DNA from: Poteriospumella lacustris
Taxonomy: Eukaryota > Sar > Chrysophyceae > Chromulinales > Dinobryaceae
Assembly: GCA_008000375.1 (NCBI GenBank)
Contig: SMOI01000236.1
Coordinates: forward strand, 1,614 to 50,273
Direction of reading: 5' to 3'
Length of the DNA: 48,660 nucleotides
The position numbers and the translations under genes were made by a program. Every line of letters begins with the position of its first letter. The first letter of the stretch is position 1. The notes below the pieces were generated by a model, which was given only the letters and a program-made list of their open reading frames with translations, did not search any database and was not told the DNA's origin. This document shows, piece after piece, positions 9,597-20,200 of this stretch.

Positions 9597-12500
9597 TCAG
9601 GCGTCGGCGGCCGCGGCCGGGCGGAGGGAGGGCGGCACCTGGTCGCTCTCGCGCAGCAGCGACGCGACGTGCTGCCACCGCGGCGCGGCGCCGGCAACGG
9701 AGCCGCCGCTGGCGAAGAGCCCCGCGAGCTTCGACGGCTTCGCAGCCGAGCGACGCTCACCCGCCGCCACCTGCGCGTAGAGCGCCAGGGCCTCGAGGCG
9801 CAGGTTCTCTGCGACGCGCAGCGCGTAGTCCTCGTGGCGCGCGTACAGCCGCACGACGTCGGTCTGTCGCAGCGCGTGCACGTCCCAGACGTCCAGAAAG
9901 CCCAGTTCGTAGCGCCAGGTCTCCGCCGCCATCGGAACGTAGCGAAACAGCCGCTGCCGCGTCCACGCGCGGTACAGGCGCTTCGCGAGCTGCCGCAGCG
10001 GCGACGGCGCTGGGGCGGTCGACACGACGTCGCCGTTGGAGGCGGCGGCTGCGGTGCTCGTCGCGCCGCCGCCGGTGGGCGGCGCGGCGGCCAGTGGCAG
10101 GTACCGGCGCTGTCGCCGCGCCACGCGGATGAAGGCGACCTGGTCGAGCAGCGCGACGTAGCTGCGCACCATGTAGGACACCAGCAGCGGCAGCACGAGC
10201 AGCGTCATGAACAGGCGGAACGCGAAGAAGAAGACGTAGGCCGAGGCGGGCGTCACCGCCTGCAGCGCCACGTTCGTCGTGGCGGTGGCCGCGTCGTCGG
10301 AGCCACTGGCGCTGAGGCCGACGCCACCTGCGACTGCGACGCTGCGCAGCCACCGCGCGACGGTCAGTCGCCGCAGAGGCGGCAGCGACGACGTCGCAGA
10401 GGACGCGGAGGGGTCGGCCGCGGCGATGGAGGCGGCGGCGTCCATGACCATCGACCACGACCCCAGCACCATCACCTCGAAGAGCGTGAACAGCGTCTGC
10501 GCGTAGTTCGAGCACACGAGGATGTCGCTGAACTGGTTCCAGCTCGACGCCGCGTCGTCGTTGCTCTGCGCGTCGCCCGCGACGTTGTCGTCGCGCAGCA
10601 CCGAGCAGAAGCGGTCCTGAGCGAAGATCGTGAAGAAGAACAGCGCCAGCGCCAGCAGAAACAGCGCGCGCATCGTCGTCGCGATCGCCGACGCGTACCG
10701 CCCGTTGCCGCGCAGCCGCAGGAACACCAGCGTCACGCGCAGACACTGCAGCGCCACCAGCGTCACGAAGACGGACGACACGCCCGCCGCCTCGTCGAAG
10801 TTGTAGTCGTCGCGCGACACGAGACACATCGCCACGAGGCTCGCCACGTTGAGCGCGCCCCGCAGCAGCGAGATCGGGTCGCGGAAGTAGCGCAGCTCGC
10901 CGAAGGCCACCACGCGCACGCACATCTCCAGCCAGAAGCAGGCCTCCAGCGCGTAGCCCAGGCCCACCCAGCCCGCCACGTCCACGTGTCGCGCCGTCGT
11001 CGTGACCATCAGCAGCTGCGCGATCAGCAGCACGTGCAGCGCGTACGACGCCAGGTCCAGCACCGACAGACGCGTCTTCGCCGTGACGAGGAACGTGAAG
11101 CACAGCCGGTCGCAGGCCTCCTTCGCCAGCCACAGGCGCTGCAGCCAGCGAGGCGGCGGAGAGGCGGGCGGCGCGCCGTCCTCGCCGGCCAGCAGCAGCC
11201 ACGGCAGGTACAGCGGCAGCAGCGACGCGCGCTGGTGCTTGATGAACACCTCCACCACCGTCTCCTGCGTCGCGAGGGGCGGGGCGTCGTGGTCCGCTGG
11301 CGCCGCGTCGGCGTTCGATACGCCGCGAAAGAGGCGCGTCAGGCCGACGCCGGGCTCCGGTGCGGGCGGGTCACTTCCGCCGTGAGCGCTGCGCTGCGTC
11401 AGCGCCGCCAGCGCCTCCTGCTGCTGCTCGTACAGCGACGCCCGTCGCCGTCGGGCGGTCACAACGGGCGCCGCGTGCGTCGAGACGCTCAGCAGCGGAT
11501 TGCCGACGAGGTCGGCGCCGCTGCCGTGGCGGCTGTCGGGCGGCTGCCGGGCGACCGGCAGGTCGCCGTGGTCGTCAGCGTCGCTGTCGTCGTCGCTGCT
11601 GTCATCGTCGCCATCGTCGTCGCCCTCTTCGATCGCCGCCATTTGCGCTTTGGCGACCCGGCGCGACGCGGTGGCCATCGCTTCGCCCGAAGACGCAGCA
11701 GACGCGGTCAGCGCGCCGGGCAGCAACATCGACATGCGCCGCTGGATGCCGCGCAGCTTCCCCGCAGCGCCGCCGGGCGATGCTGCCTCAGCGACGGCGT
11801 CGCTGTGCAGAGGCGACGCTGTGCCGCCCGCTGTCGCTGGAGAGGCGCCAGCGGAGACTGCGACCTCGACGCGACGCTGCCGCTCTCGCGTCGCTTCGCG
11901 GCAGTCGGCGCCCTCGAAGACGAGCATCAGCAGCTCGAAGAACTCTTCGCGCGTCACGACGCCCGCGTCGAGCTGCGCCGCCGCCTCGGACGGCCACAGC
12001 GGCCGGTGGCGCTGCACGTACCGCACGAGCCAGTGCAGCGAGGCGAACTTTGGCGCGTCGGCCAGCGCGCTGCTGTCCAGCGCCGCCGACGGCAGCCACC
12101 AGTGCGCCTGGTGCACGAAGACGCGGCACAGCGCCAGCGCGTCCTCCACACGCACCGGGCGCCGGCTGCTGTCGCCGCCCACCGCCGGCTCTTCCGCCGC
12201 CGCCTCGTCGGTCGCCGTCGCCGTCGCCTGCAGCAGCTCGTACGCGGCCTGCACCATCTGGTGCATCTGCAGGCGGCGCCGCGTCATCGTCTTGTCCGCG
12301 TACGACGTGAACAGCACCGTGCCGGCGCCCACGATCAGCGACACGCACAGCAGCTCCGACGCGTACGTCAGCGCGAGGAAGAAGAGCGGCGTCCAGCGCG
12401 AGATCTCGTAGTACGGCACGATCACGAACAGCGAGAACGGCGCCGCCAGCGCCGCCTGCAGCACCGTCAACACGCTGTCGCCCAGCGACGCGAAGCGCGA

Positions 12501-15500
12501 CGCGTGCGTCTCGAAGCGGTGGAAGAGCCAGTAGCCCGCCGTCGCGAACAGCGCCAGCAGCGCCGCGAAGAACAGATACACCGACACGGTGCGGCGCGCG
12601 CTGCGCACCAGGCCGCGCGTGATGTCGCTCAGCCCCTCGTCGCGCGCGATCAGCAGCACGGGGAAGAGCGCCCGCACCAGCCGCAGACGCGCCCTGCCGC
12701 TGACCGACTCGTTGCGCACGATCAGCGGCGGCAGCGAGTGCGCGACGATCAGCAGCACGAAGCACGAGCGCAGTGCCAGCCAGAGCTTCGGCTGCGCGAG
12801 CCACGACCAGCGCAGGTAGAGGCTGGCGCGCGCGTGCACGTCCAGCGCCAGCTCGGCGATGTAGACCACGGCGCACAGCAAGTCGAAGCCGTCGAGGACG
12901 TTGCGGCTGACGAGGCCCTGGTCCGAGCTGTTCTTCACCGACTCGTTCTCGCCGCTGCTGTTCAGGTTGACGCCGCCGTTGCCGGCGCAGTACGGAACGA
13001 TGAGGAAGACCGACACCATCTGCAGCAGCGCCACCGCGTACAGCAGGTACGTCATCGCCGACGACCGGTGCACCAGCAGCGACCGCAGCTGCGCCTCGGT
13101 CACCGGATACGCCAGCGACCGTCCGTGGGCCGCGTCGCGCAGCCACTGACAGGCCAGGTGCACGCGTTGCGGCGGCGACAGTGCGGCCCGCGCCTTTGCG
13201 AGTAGATCGGGCATGATCAGCGGGTAAACGATCGCGTCGTTGTCGTCGTCGGCGCTGAAGGAGGGCGTGAACTGCGCGTCTTGCGTCGCGAACGATTCCC
13301 AGAAGCGCCGCTGGTAGCGCACGAGCAGCGAGTGCGCCACTTCGAAGCGGTGAGACACCGCGTCCGGTTCGGCGGACACTTTCGACACGGACTCGACGGC
13401 CTCGACAAGCTTCGGCAGCTCGTTGAGAAACCGCTCCGTTCGTTCCTCGGCAGCTGCAACTTTGACACCAACGGCGGCCTCCTCTGCCTCGTAGGCCGTC
13501 TGCCGCGGCTGCTCCCAAACGGCGCGGCCCGTCGACGACCACAGCGCGGCGGTCGAGTCCCAACGATCCTCCTGACAGACAATCTGCGTGTCGAACGTCT
13601 GCGGCGACTGCAGCGAGTTCGACCTCGAGGCGCGCGAACGCAGCACCTCCGCCGAGATCGACATGCGCACCGACGCGCGAGGTTTCCGCGCAGCCGCCGA
13701 GTCGCGAAGCGCCGTCGGTAGCTCCGCAGCGTTGACACTGATGACGCTGCTGCGTCTTCGTGACCGATAGTCGACCACAGAGACGTCGGAAGGATCGTGG
13801 CTGCTGTCTTCGTCTTCGATCGGGTCCAGTGCGTCCTCCTCCTCGAGAACGTCGGCGTCGACGAAGCTGCTCATGAAATTGAGCTCCTCCTCCTCTTCGT
13901 CCTCCTCTTGCGCCAACTTGTCCGCTGCCATCATCTGCTTCAGCTCCACGCCGCTGCCGACAAACGTATTCCGACGCGACGCTCGCTGACGCCGCAACTG
14001 ACGACTCCTCGCCGCCTTCTTGGCCGCTTTCTTGAGCATTTTCTGTTCGCGCTGCAGTCGCAGCCGCTGAATGAAGGCCTGCATGATGGAGGACAGCAGC
14101 AGCGGGATCACCGTCAGCGACAGGGTGACGCGCAGCGCGTAGAAGTACACATACACCCAGCCAGTCAGCGACGCCGGACTCGACATCGTCGCCGCCGCGT
14201 CCATCACCATCGACCAGTTCGACAGCACCGCCGTCACCGCCACCGTGTAGAACGACGACGCGAAGCTGTCGAAGTTCAGAAACGCGGCGAAGGGCAGCCA
14301 GCCGTCCGTGTCGTCGTCGGAGGGCGGCAGGTCGTCGCTCCGCAGCACGTGGCAGAACGTGATGTGTCCCACCACCGCAAAGGCGTACACCGCCATCGCG
14401 TACGTGATCAGCACCCGCACCACCACCGGCGCGATCTGGCGAAAGAGCGCGAAGAACGGCAGGCGCCAGAGCAGCAACACACAGCGCAGCGCCTGCACCA
14501 GCATCAGCAGCGTCTCCGCCGTCTGGTTCAGCGACGTCCGGTCGCCACCGAGCGCGCACAGCAGGCAGAAGAACGCCACGTTCAGCGCCATGTCCCAGCG
14601 CAGGCGCGCGAAGTGCGTCTCACGCACCAAGACGCGAACAACGTCTCGTCCGAGAGCCCCGAAGAAGACCAGCCACAGAAGAGGCAACGCGGCTGTAGAA
14701 ACGGTTCGTGCCGCGAGGAGGAAGGTCGACAGGACGAGGAGGAAGTTGAGCGTCCACGTGAAAGCGCGAAACACGCGGACTGGAAAGACTTTTGGTTGTG
14801 AATAGTCGATCCATGGCTCGGACTCGGAGACGCGCGACGTTTTAGCGAAGAGCTTTATCTTGCGAAAGATGTTGGTGGGGTAGTAGGTGACGGGGTAGAC
14901 GGACAGGTACCATTTGCGACTCGCGAACGTCAGTGACCGCCACCACAGCGAATCGGAGGCCACAAAAAGTCGCGGGAAAAGCCGCTTGATGGCTGCACCG
15001 AAAACAACGTCGGGAGAGATCGTCTCCAGTTCGCTGAGGAGTGCGACATCCGCCGCAAAACGGACCAAGCGCTGTTTCCAAAGAGGGTCGATGGTTGGTG
15101 TTGAGACCGTCTCTCCCGCAAAACGCTCATCCTTGTCCCCGACAAGCTTTTCAGCGGCTTTAATTCGCTGATAAAGCAGTTCAATAAGGCTCGTTCGCTG
15201 ATATGCCTTGAACTTCATACGGAGAGTCATAGACATCGACCCCAACAGGCGGAAGAACGCCGCTTCTGTCAGCCCCGCCTGACTCGTCGCCGACGGCAAC
15301 AGCTCCGACGCAAACAGCAACTTCTGTTCATCCTCCGCTTGCGTCATCAAACGCGGCGACGCCTCCGAGCAGAACATCAGCCAGCGCTCCAGCGTGACGT
15401 GGCGCTCGACCGCCGACGGTGCCGAACCGGTGTCCTCCATCGTGGAAGAGCTCACAGCGACTTCCCCGGCCGACGCGACCTCTGAGTACAACAAGAAAAT

Positions 15501-16547
15501 CGCGTGTGCAGCCATAAAGCGATATCGCAGACTGCGATTCATCGTCTTTGCCGAGAACTCACGGAACGCTCGGTTGCCCAGTGCAATCACGAGGGTCGTA
15601 AGCAGGATGTCGCCGAAGACGGTGAGGGCGACGAAGTAAAAGGAGATGTAGTTGTTCTGGGAGAAAATGGTCCGCAGACGATACAAAACGGTGGGCCGAG
15701 AGAGCATGCAGTGGAAGTTGGCATAGAGGGACTGTGCGTAGGTGCTGAAGTGCACTTGAGAATTGCCCGGTAGTTCGGAGTACCGTCGCAAGACGCAGTA
15801 GCCCATGAAGGACCACGTCACGAGAAACATTATCCAAAGTCTCGGAAACTTTGCGATTTGCATTAACGCGTACGCCAGTGCCTCTGTCAGTTGCTTTAAA
15901 TCATGGCGCGTAAATAAGATCAAGACTGGCACGAGCACCCCGGCGAAATTAGGTGCCGTCAACGTGGACATACCCAGAATCGCATTAAATACAATTAACG
16001 CGGCACTTAAAAGACGAACCTTCAGCCACTGCATTGTTGTATCACATCGAATTTGGTTCGAAATGAAAGAGCTGCTGATCATGTGTGAGGATATCTTGAA
16101 AAGATACATATCGACCAGTTGAAACAGTGCGCAAATGAAGATGAAAGCGTCCCACGCCATTTTCGACGCAGAGTGACGATGGTCGCTCAGACAATATGCG
16201 GTCTGAAACAACGGTGCTATAAACATCACCACCAACGTCGCCAGAACAAACAGACGATACAAAGGAGACTCCCGGAACACGTAGAGATACAACTCATCTG
16301 CGTTGCCGGGGTAAAATATCGCTCGTCCGTCCATAGCACAGCGAAGCCACGTGCGCTGGAGGAGAGATCGTTGTTTGGGAGTCAGCCAACCATAGCTAAG
16401 AGCGCGGCGATCACTGCCAAAGTGTGGATCAAAGAGCTGAAGTGTGGGGTCTTCGGGGTCGGCGATTTCTTTCTCTTCGAGAAGGCTCTCCCATTCTCGT
16501 TGTCGACTGACGAGCAACGCATCGACAACGATGAAGTCGTCGCTCAT
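9597..16547 (-). CDS. Giant ion channel resembling two tandemly fused two-pore channels (intact copy)
   Basis: One uninterrupted frame of 2316 codons from the ATG at 16547; the frame extends 32 codons further but without an ATG. Four 6-TM ion-transport domains are visible. Domain I has a TPC-type N-terminus (WLRCAMDGRAIFYP), and its pore/S6 region (FHCMLSRPTVLYRLRTIF) is followed by a cytosolic helix as in TPC domain I. Domain II has a pore with N777-W778 (LSNWSMVMDAAA), matching TPC filter II (NNW). After an acidic linker, domain III repeats the N-terminus (WLRDAAHGRSLAYP, about 1139) and domain IV repeats the pore (LGSWSMVMDAAA, W2031). EF-hand-like segments (GLTEAAFFRLL; VVTREEFFELL) sit in both I-II and III-IV linkers, as in TPCs. 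Animal and plant TPCs are 730-820 residues and dimerise; this protein would carry the whole four-domain pore in one chain. By family it would conduct Na+ or Ca2+ across endolysosomal or vacuolar membranes. Selectivity and location are inference. Confidence 0.75.
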   Translation of the reverse strand: MSDDFIVVDALLVSRQREWESLLEEKEIADPEDPTLQLFDPHFGSDRRALSYGWLTPKQRSLLQRTWLRCAMDGRAIFYPGNADELYLYVFRESPLYRLFVLATLVVMFIAPLFQTAYCLSDHRHSASKMAWDAFIFICALFQLVDMYLFKISSHMISSSFISNQIRCDTTMQWLKVRLLSAALIVFNAILGMSTLTAPNFAGVLVPVLILFTRHDLKQLTEALAYALMQIAKFPRLWIMFLVTWSFMGYCVLRRYSELPGNSQVHFSTYAQSLYANFHCMLSRPTVLYRLRTIFSQNNYISFYFVALTVFGDILLTTLVIALGNRAFREFSAKTMNRSLRYRFMAAHAIFLLYSEVASAGEVAVSSSTMEDTGSAPSAVERHVTLERWLMFCSEASPRLMTQAEDEQKLLFASELLPSATSQAGLTEAAFFRLLGSMSMTLRMKFKAYQRTSLIELLYQRIKAAEKLVGDKDERFAGETVSTPTIDPLWKQRLVRFAADVALLSELETISPDVVFGAAIKRLFPRLFVASDSLWWRSLTFASRKWYLSVYPVTYYPTNIFRKIKLFAKTSRVSESEPWIDYSQPKVFPVRVFRAFTWTLNFLLVLSTFLLAARTVSTAALPLLWLVFFGALGRDVVRVLVRETHFARLRWDMALNVAFFCLLCALGGDRTSLNQTAETLLMLVQALRCVLLLWRLPFFALFRQIAPVVVRVLITYAMAVYAFAVVGHITFCHVLRSDDLPPSDDDTDGWLPFAAFLNFDSFASSFYTVAVTAVLSNWSMVMDAAATMSSPASLTGWVYVYFYALRVTLSLTVIPLLLSSIMQAFIQRLRLQREQKMLKKAAKKAARSRQLRRQRASRRNTFVGSGVELKQMMAADKLAQEEDEEEEELNFMSSFVDADVLEEEDALDPIEDEDSSHDPSDVSVVDYRSRRRSSVISVNAAELPTALRDSAAARKPRASVRMSISAEVLRSRASRSNSLQSPQTFDTQIVCQEDRWDSTAALWSSTGRAVWEQPRQTAYEAEEAAVGVKVAAAEERTERFLNELPKLVEAVESVSKVSAEPDAVSHRFEVAHSLLVRYQRRFWESFATQDAQFTPSFSADDDNDAIVYPLIMPDLLAKARAALSPPQRVHLACQWLRDAAHGRSLAYPVTEAQLRSLLVHRSSAMTYLLYAVALLQMVSVFLIVPYCAGNGGVNLNSSGENESVKNSSDQGLVSRNVLDGFDLLCAVVYIAELALDVHARASLYLRWSWLAQPKLWLALRSCFVLLIVAHSLPPLIVRNESVSGRARLRLVRALFPVLLIARDEGLSDITRGLVRSARRTVSVYLFFAALLALFATAGYWLFHRFETHASRFASLGDSVLTVLQAALAAPFSLFVIVPYYEISRWTPLFFLALTYASELLCVSLIVGAGTVLFTSYADKTMTRRRLQMHQMVQAAYELLQATATATDEAAAEEPAVGGDSSRRPVRVEDALALCRVFVHQAHWWLPSAALDSSALADAPKFASLHWLVRYVQRHRPLWPSEAAAQLDAGVVTREEFFELLMLVFEGADCREATRERQRRVEVAVSAGASPATAGGTASPLHSDAVAEAASPGGAAGKLRGIQRRMSMLLPGALTASAASSGEAMATASRRVAKAQMAAIEEGDDDGDDDSSDDDSDADDHGDLPVARQPPDSRHGSGADLVGNPLLSVSTHAAPVVTARRRRASLYEQQQEALAALTQRSAHGGSDPPAPEPGVGLTRLFRGVSNADAAPADHDAPPLATQETVVEVFIKHQRASLLPLYLPWLLLAGEDGAPPASPPPRWLQRLWLAKEACDRLCFTFLVTAKTRLSVLDLASYALHVLLIAQLLMVTTTARHVDVAGWVGLGYALEACFWLEMCVRVVAFGELRYFRDPISLLRGALNVASLVAMCLVSRDDYNFDEAAGVSSVFVTLVALQCLRVTLVFLRLRGNGRYASAIATTMRALFLLALALFFFTIFAQDRFCSVLRDDNVAGDAQSNDDAASSWNQFSDILVCSNYAQTLFTLFEVMVLGSWSMVMDAAASIAAADPSASSATSSLPPLRRLTVARWLRSVAVAGGVGLSASGSDDAATATTNVALQAVTPASAYVFFFAFRLFMTLLVLPLLVSYMVRSYVALLDQVAFIRVARRQRRYLPLAAAPPTGGGATSTAAAASNGDVVSTAPAPSPLRQLAKRLYRAWTRQRLFRYVPMAAETWRYELGFLDVWDVHALRQTDVVRLYARHEDYALRVAENLRLEALALYAQVAAGERRSAAKPSKLAGLFASGGSVAGAAPRWQHVASLLRESDQVPPSLRPAAAADA
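9778..16541 (-). repeat. Left arm of a large inverted duplication
   Basis: The left TPC-like gene is the inverted counterpart of 23515-31348. Essentially identical tracts are 16541-16251, 15759-15211 and about 14700-9778. Between them are tracts in which the proteins differ at roughly half of the positions. The last tract is interrupted in the right arm by extra sequence. Identity was judged by reading aligned stretches and comparing the derived proteins, not by a computed alignment. Confidence 0.85.
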
Positions 16548-16764
16548 GAGGATCCAGTGTCCCTGGAAGGCAATGGGATGTGATCTTTCCAGCTGTTGTT
16601 CCGACGTCGCTCCAATCAAATCCACGCGCCGCACCTGGGCCAACGTATGGGTGTCTTCTCAGTGGGGAGCTCAGTGACAGAATCGCACAGGGTCCGTGTG
16701 TTGGTTACAGGAGGGGATGAGGGACACGACGACGACGAGGACATGAATCGAGGACATGAATCGT

Positions 16765-16767
16765 CAC

Positions 16768-16802
<35 letters not shown>

Positions 16803-16803
16803 A
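16765..16803. repeat. (GAC)n trinucleotide repeat
   Basis: A run of about twelve GAC/ACG triplets follows two copies of a 'GAGGACATGAATCG' motif. It lies in the spacer upstream of the left channel gene, just outside the copia insertion. Confidence 0.85.
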
Positions 16804-16829
16804 ACGCACCGTCGACGAGAGCCGCAGCC

Positions 16830-16834
16830 CCAAA
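16830..16834. repeat. Target-site duplication CCAAA (left) of the copia element
   Basis: CCAAA immediately precedes the left LTR, and the same five bases immediately follow the right LTR at 22413-22417. Five bp is the standard target duplication of Ty1/copia integrases. Confidence 0.9.
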
Positions 16835-17295
16835 TGATCGATATTCACTGGGCCTCTCACTGGAGCGCTGATGATGTGTCTGTACAGGACACGTTGGTCG
16901 CGACTTCCTAGCTCAGGTATCGACTTCCTGAATCCTTCTCGTCAGAAGATCTCCGTACAAGAGTCTCCTATTATGACTCGTATAACCCTTCTTTGGGGTG
17001 GGACTGCTGATATAATTAACATATGAGTTTTTTACCTTGGAATGGAGGTGAGCTACTTCTAGAATGAATGCAAAATCACACATCTTGACATGGCAACTTC
17101 TAGAACAGAATCAGAAACATGTCCCTTGTGGCTAGCTGTATAAGTGATAGAATGGCTTCAACAAAATTGTGGAAATGTTCATCCAGTGTGGAGAACGACA
17201 CGTTCTAGAAAGATGGCGTGCGGAGCAAACCACAAACATCGTCGGAACAGACTTGCCATCGTCGTCATCGTGCGCAGCAACGTCTCTGCCGATCA
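16835..17295 (-). repeat. 3' LTR of the Ty1/copia element
   Basis: 461 bp, bounded by TGATCG...CGATCA, so the ends are TG...CA within a 6-bp terminal inverted repeat. I found no difference from the other LTR. The coding strand is minus, so this is the 3' LTR. Its first three bases in element sense (TGA) are the gag-pol stop codon. Confidence 0.95.
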
Positions 17296-20200
17296 CACCC
17301 CCGCATTCTGAACTTGTACAGCCTTTTTGCTGAGAGTGTCGTCGTTCATGAGAACATGTCGCAAATGTCTGAACAAACGGCCTTGCAGAGGTTTCGTCAG
17401 GATATCCGCGATCATCTCCTTGGTGTTCACGTATCGAATTTCGACTTCCTTCGATCTTGTCTTGTCCTTGATGAAAAAATAACGAATATTTATATGCTTG
17501 GTTGTAGAGTTCATTGACTTTCCTTTCTCGATAAGAGCGATAGCACTCATGTTGTCTTGAAAAACGACTGCAGGAGCCATGAATCGCCGGTTATCATACT
17601 GGTGTAGTAAAAAATTTCGTATCCATATGACTTCTCCAATCTTGTCACTCAAACCAACGACTTCGGCTTCCGTTGATGACTTGGTGTTAATCTTCTGTTT
17701 GGACGAAGCAACGAAAATTGGTCCCTTGCCAAGCGTAACGTAGATTCCGGTGTGACTGCGTAGATCGGGGTGCATGGCGAACGAAGCATCGATATAAGCC
17801 TTCACAACTGAGTCCGACTGTTCGAGAACGATCCCAATGTGTGACGAACCATTCAAGTACTGCAACACTCTTCGAAGTTTTGCGCTGTCTGCATTGGTTG
17901 GTTTCGATACTCTTGTCGAGAGGAAACTCACTGCGGTAAGTATGTCAGGGCGTGTTCGCTTTGCGAGATAAAGGAGCTTGGCCACACATGAGTGGAACTC
18001 TTTGCTTGTCCTTTCGTCTAATGCAGTCGCATCGTCAGGAACCTCAAACAATGATAACGTAGCTGGTGTAACGACGCTACCATGTACTTCAAACTGCTTC
18101 AGCAAGTCATGTGTGAATCCTTCCATAGAAACACGTACTTTTCCTTGGGTACTGAAATCGAAATTCATACCAAGGTAGGAATGATACTTTCCTTCGTTCA
18201 CTGTGAGTGTCCCAAACCGGTCACGTAGATGCTGTAACAGTCGTTGTATCTCGTCGGATGACGAACACGTCATGAACAGGTCATCCACATAAACGGCAAC
18301 TGTCAGTTGCCCCCGATCGGTGTCCTTGTTGAACACGCAGTGGTCGTGCGGATTACGCGCTAATCCGTAATCCACAAGACATGATTGCAAAGTCTCATAC
18401 CACAGCTTCGCGGACTCTATACACCCGTAAAGCGCCTTCAACAGTTTCACTACGATAGTTCCATCGGGTCTAACATAGTCAGCATACTTGCGTGGATCTC
18501 TTTGTACGAGCAGCCTCGATACGTTTGCGTCCAGTTTCATGAAGACGTCAACGCCACGCATGCTGGCATTAAGATAAGCCGACCCAATGTCTGCCGTGAC
18601 GACGTGTCTTCCCTCTCGTGCGGCGAGAGTTGCGAGGATGAAAATTGTCTGCACCGATGCTGTAGGTGATGCCTTGTCCGGGTAGAGAGAGGGATCTTGA
18701 CCATTACCCCCTGCTACGAGTCGTGCTTTCAGTTTCTGGAAATTTCCCGAAGCATCAAACTTCTCTTTGAGAAAAAGGAAGGATTTGATTGCTGTTCCAG
18801 TGAATTGATTTGGCTTGACAGGCGTCCATACTCCCTTCATTTCCATTTGTTCCAGCTCGGCGAGCGTGGCCTTCGAAGCTTCTTCCTGTCCAAAGGACTT
18901 GCATGCTTTGGTGAAGCTCACTTGGAATAGGAAAAGGTCATTGGTGACACCGGTGTAGTACACGGCAGGATGCTTGGTCCCTCGGTAACGCGTTCCGTAG
19001 ATATGGCTTGGAGGAGGTTCAGGAGGCGGGCGTTCAGGTTCTTCATCATCTCCCGCGATCTGGTCTACTCCTTCAGCGATATCTGGATCTTTGACATCAC
19101 CACTCGGGTCCTGTCCGAGTTCTTCCCCCTCATGTGAAATCTCATCTGCAGGCTGTGCCGTCTCGGTCCGTGAGATATCACCCCCGTAGCTCGTACTGTG
19201 CGCCTCGCCTTTATTGTCCTCAGCTCGGGTTATTTCGGCGTCAATGACCTGGTCTTCAAAGCGTACCACCCCCGGAATCTTCGCTTTCTTCATGAACGTT
19301 GCGGATGGTACATTGCCAACTTCCACAGCCTTCAGCAACGAGGCTTTATAGGTCCTCTTCTTTTTGCCGTCTTCGTCCGTCGCAATCTTGTTCATGACAT
19401 CAATCACCGCCGGCGGCATAGGGGCGCTGCGCCACTTGTCCCGTGCAATTATACGTCGCGACTCCAGTGCGAAGAAGAGCACGGAACCATGGGTGTTAGC
19501 GATTGGACAAAGCGATATGGCTTCCAGAGCACGTGGTTCCATACTGTTCTTAACCTCAGGGAAATCTTGGATTATGCAGAAATCGCCAAAACCAATGCTT
19601 AGGTCACGATCGTAGTGTATGCGGCGATTGGTAAATATCTCGCGGGGCGGGGTCGGGTCCATACGGATAGACGAAGGCATGCAGTTGATTCTTGCCACAA
19701 CGAAAAGAACGAGGTGCGGGACGAGCCGTTTAGGCAGCTGGTAGGGAAGGTCATTGACAATGCATCTGCACCGTTCTTTGATGACACGAATGCGTACTTC
19801 CACCTCTGGTACATGTTGATTTACGCCGGATGTGTCATGTGCAATCCCTAGGCGCCTCCACTCCTCTCCCGCGGCAATGAAAGTCGCTTCCGGGTCTGTC
19901 TGAATCTTCGAAACTCTGAACCCACGAGAGGAGTACTGCTCCACGATCCTCATTCCTTCGGAACAGATTACATCAGCTGATTTTCCAGGAAGAAGTGACA
20001 CGACCAATAGTCCCAGCGGTGACGTGAAGGTAACAAGATATAACCCCCCTTCAATAGACGCAATATCCGCAAACATAACCTGCTCGGCCTGGGTGAGGTC
20101 GATCGAGACCTCTTTCTTCCCCTCGCTTGGCCGAGCCTTCGAGTCCTTGGACTTGCCCTTCCACGTGGCCGGGTCCTCGCCATAAATCTTGATGGCTCGA

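Noticed and set aside
9459-13205. 1248-residue open frame on the plus strand opposite the left channel gene
   Set aside because: Composed of Arg/Gln/His/Val-rich low-complexity residues typical of the antisense of a GC-rich gene; the minus-strand channel has coherent membrane domains.
11788-14559. 923-codon alternative frame inside the left channel gene (and its twin at 25618-28389)
   Set aside because: Arg/Ala/Gly-rich shadow of the channel frame. It proved useful only because its identity in both arms supports the conversion tract.
9597-16547. Classical voltage-gated Ca2+/Na+ channel (Cav/Nav) assignment for the four-domain protein
   Set aside because: The pore signatures are not EEEE- or DEKA-like. 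The N-terminal blocks, EF-like I-II linkers and NW filter match two-pore channels, and the I/III and II/IV similarity indicates duplication of a two-domain unit.
16548-16643. 32-codon N-terminal extension of the left channel protein
   Set aside because: The extension begins with TTG, not ATG; the right copy diverges there and also starts just before SDDFIVVDALL.
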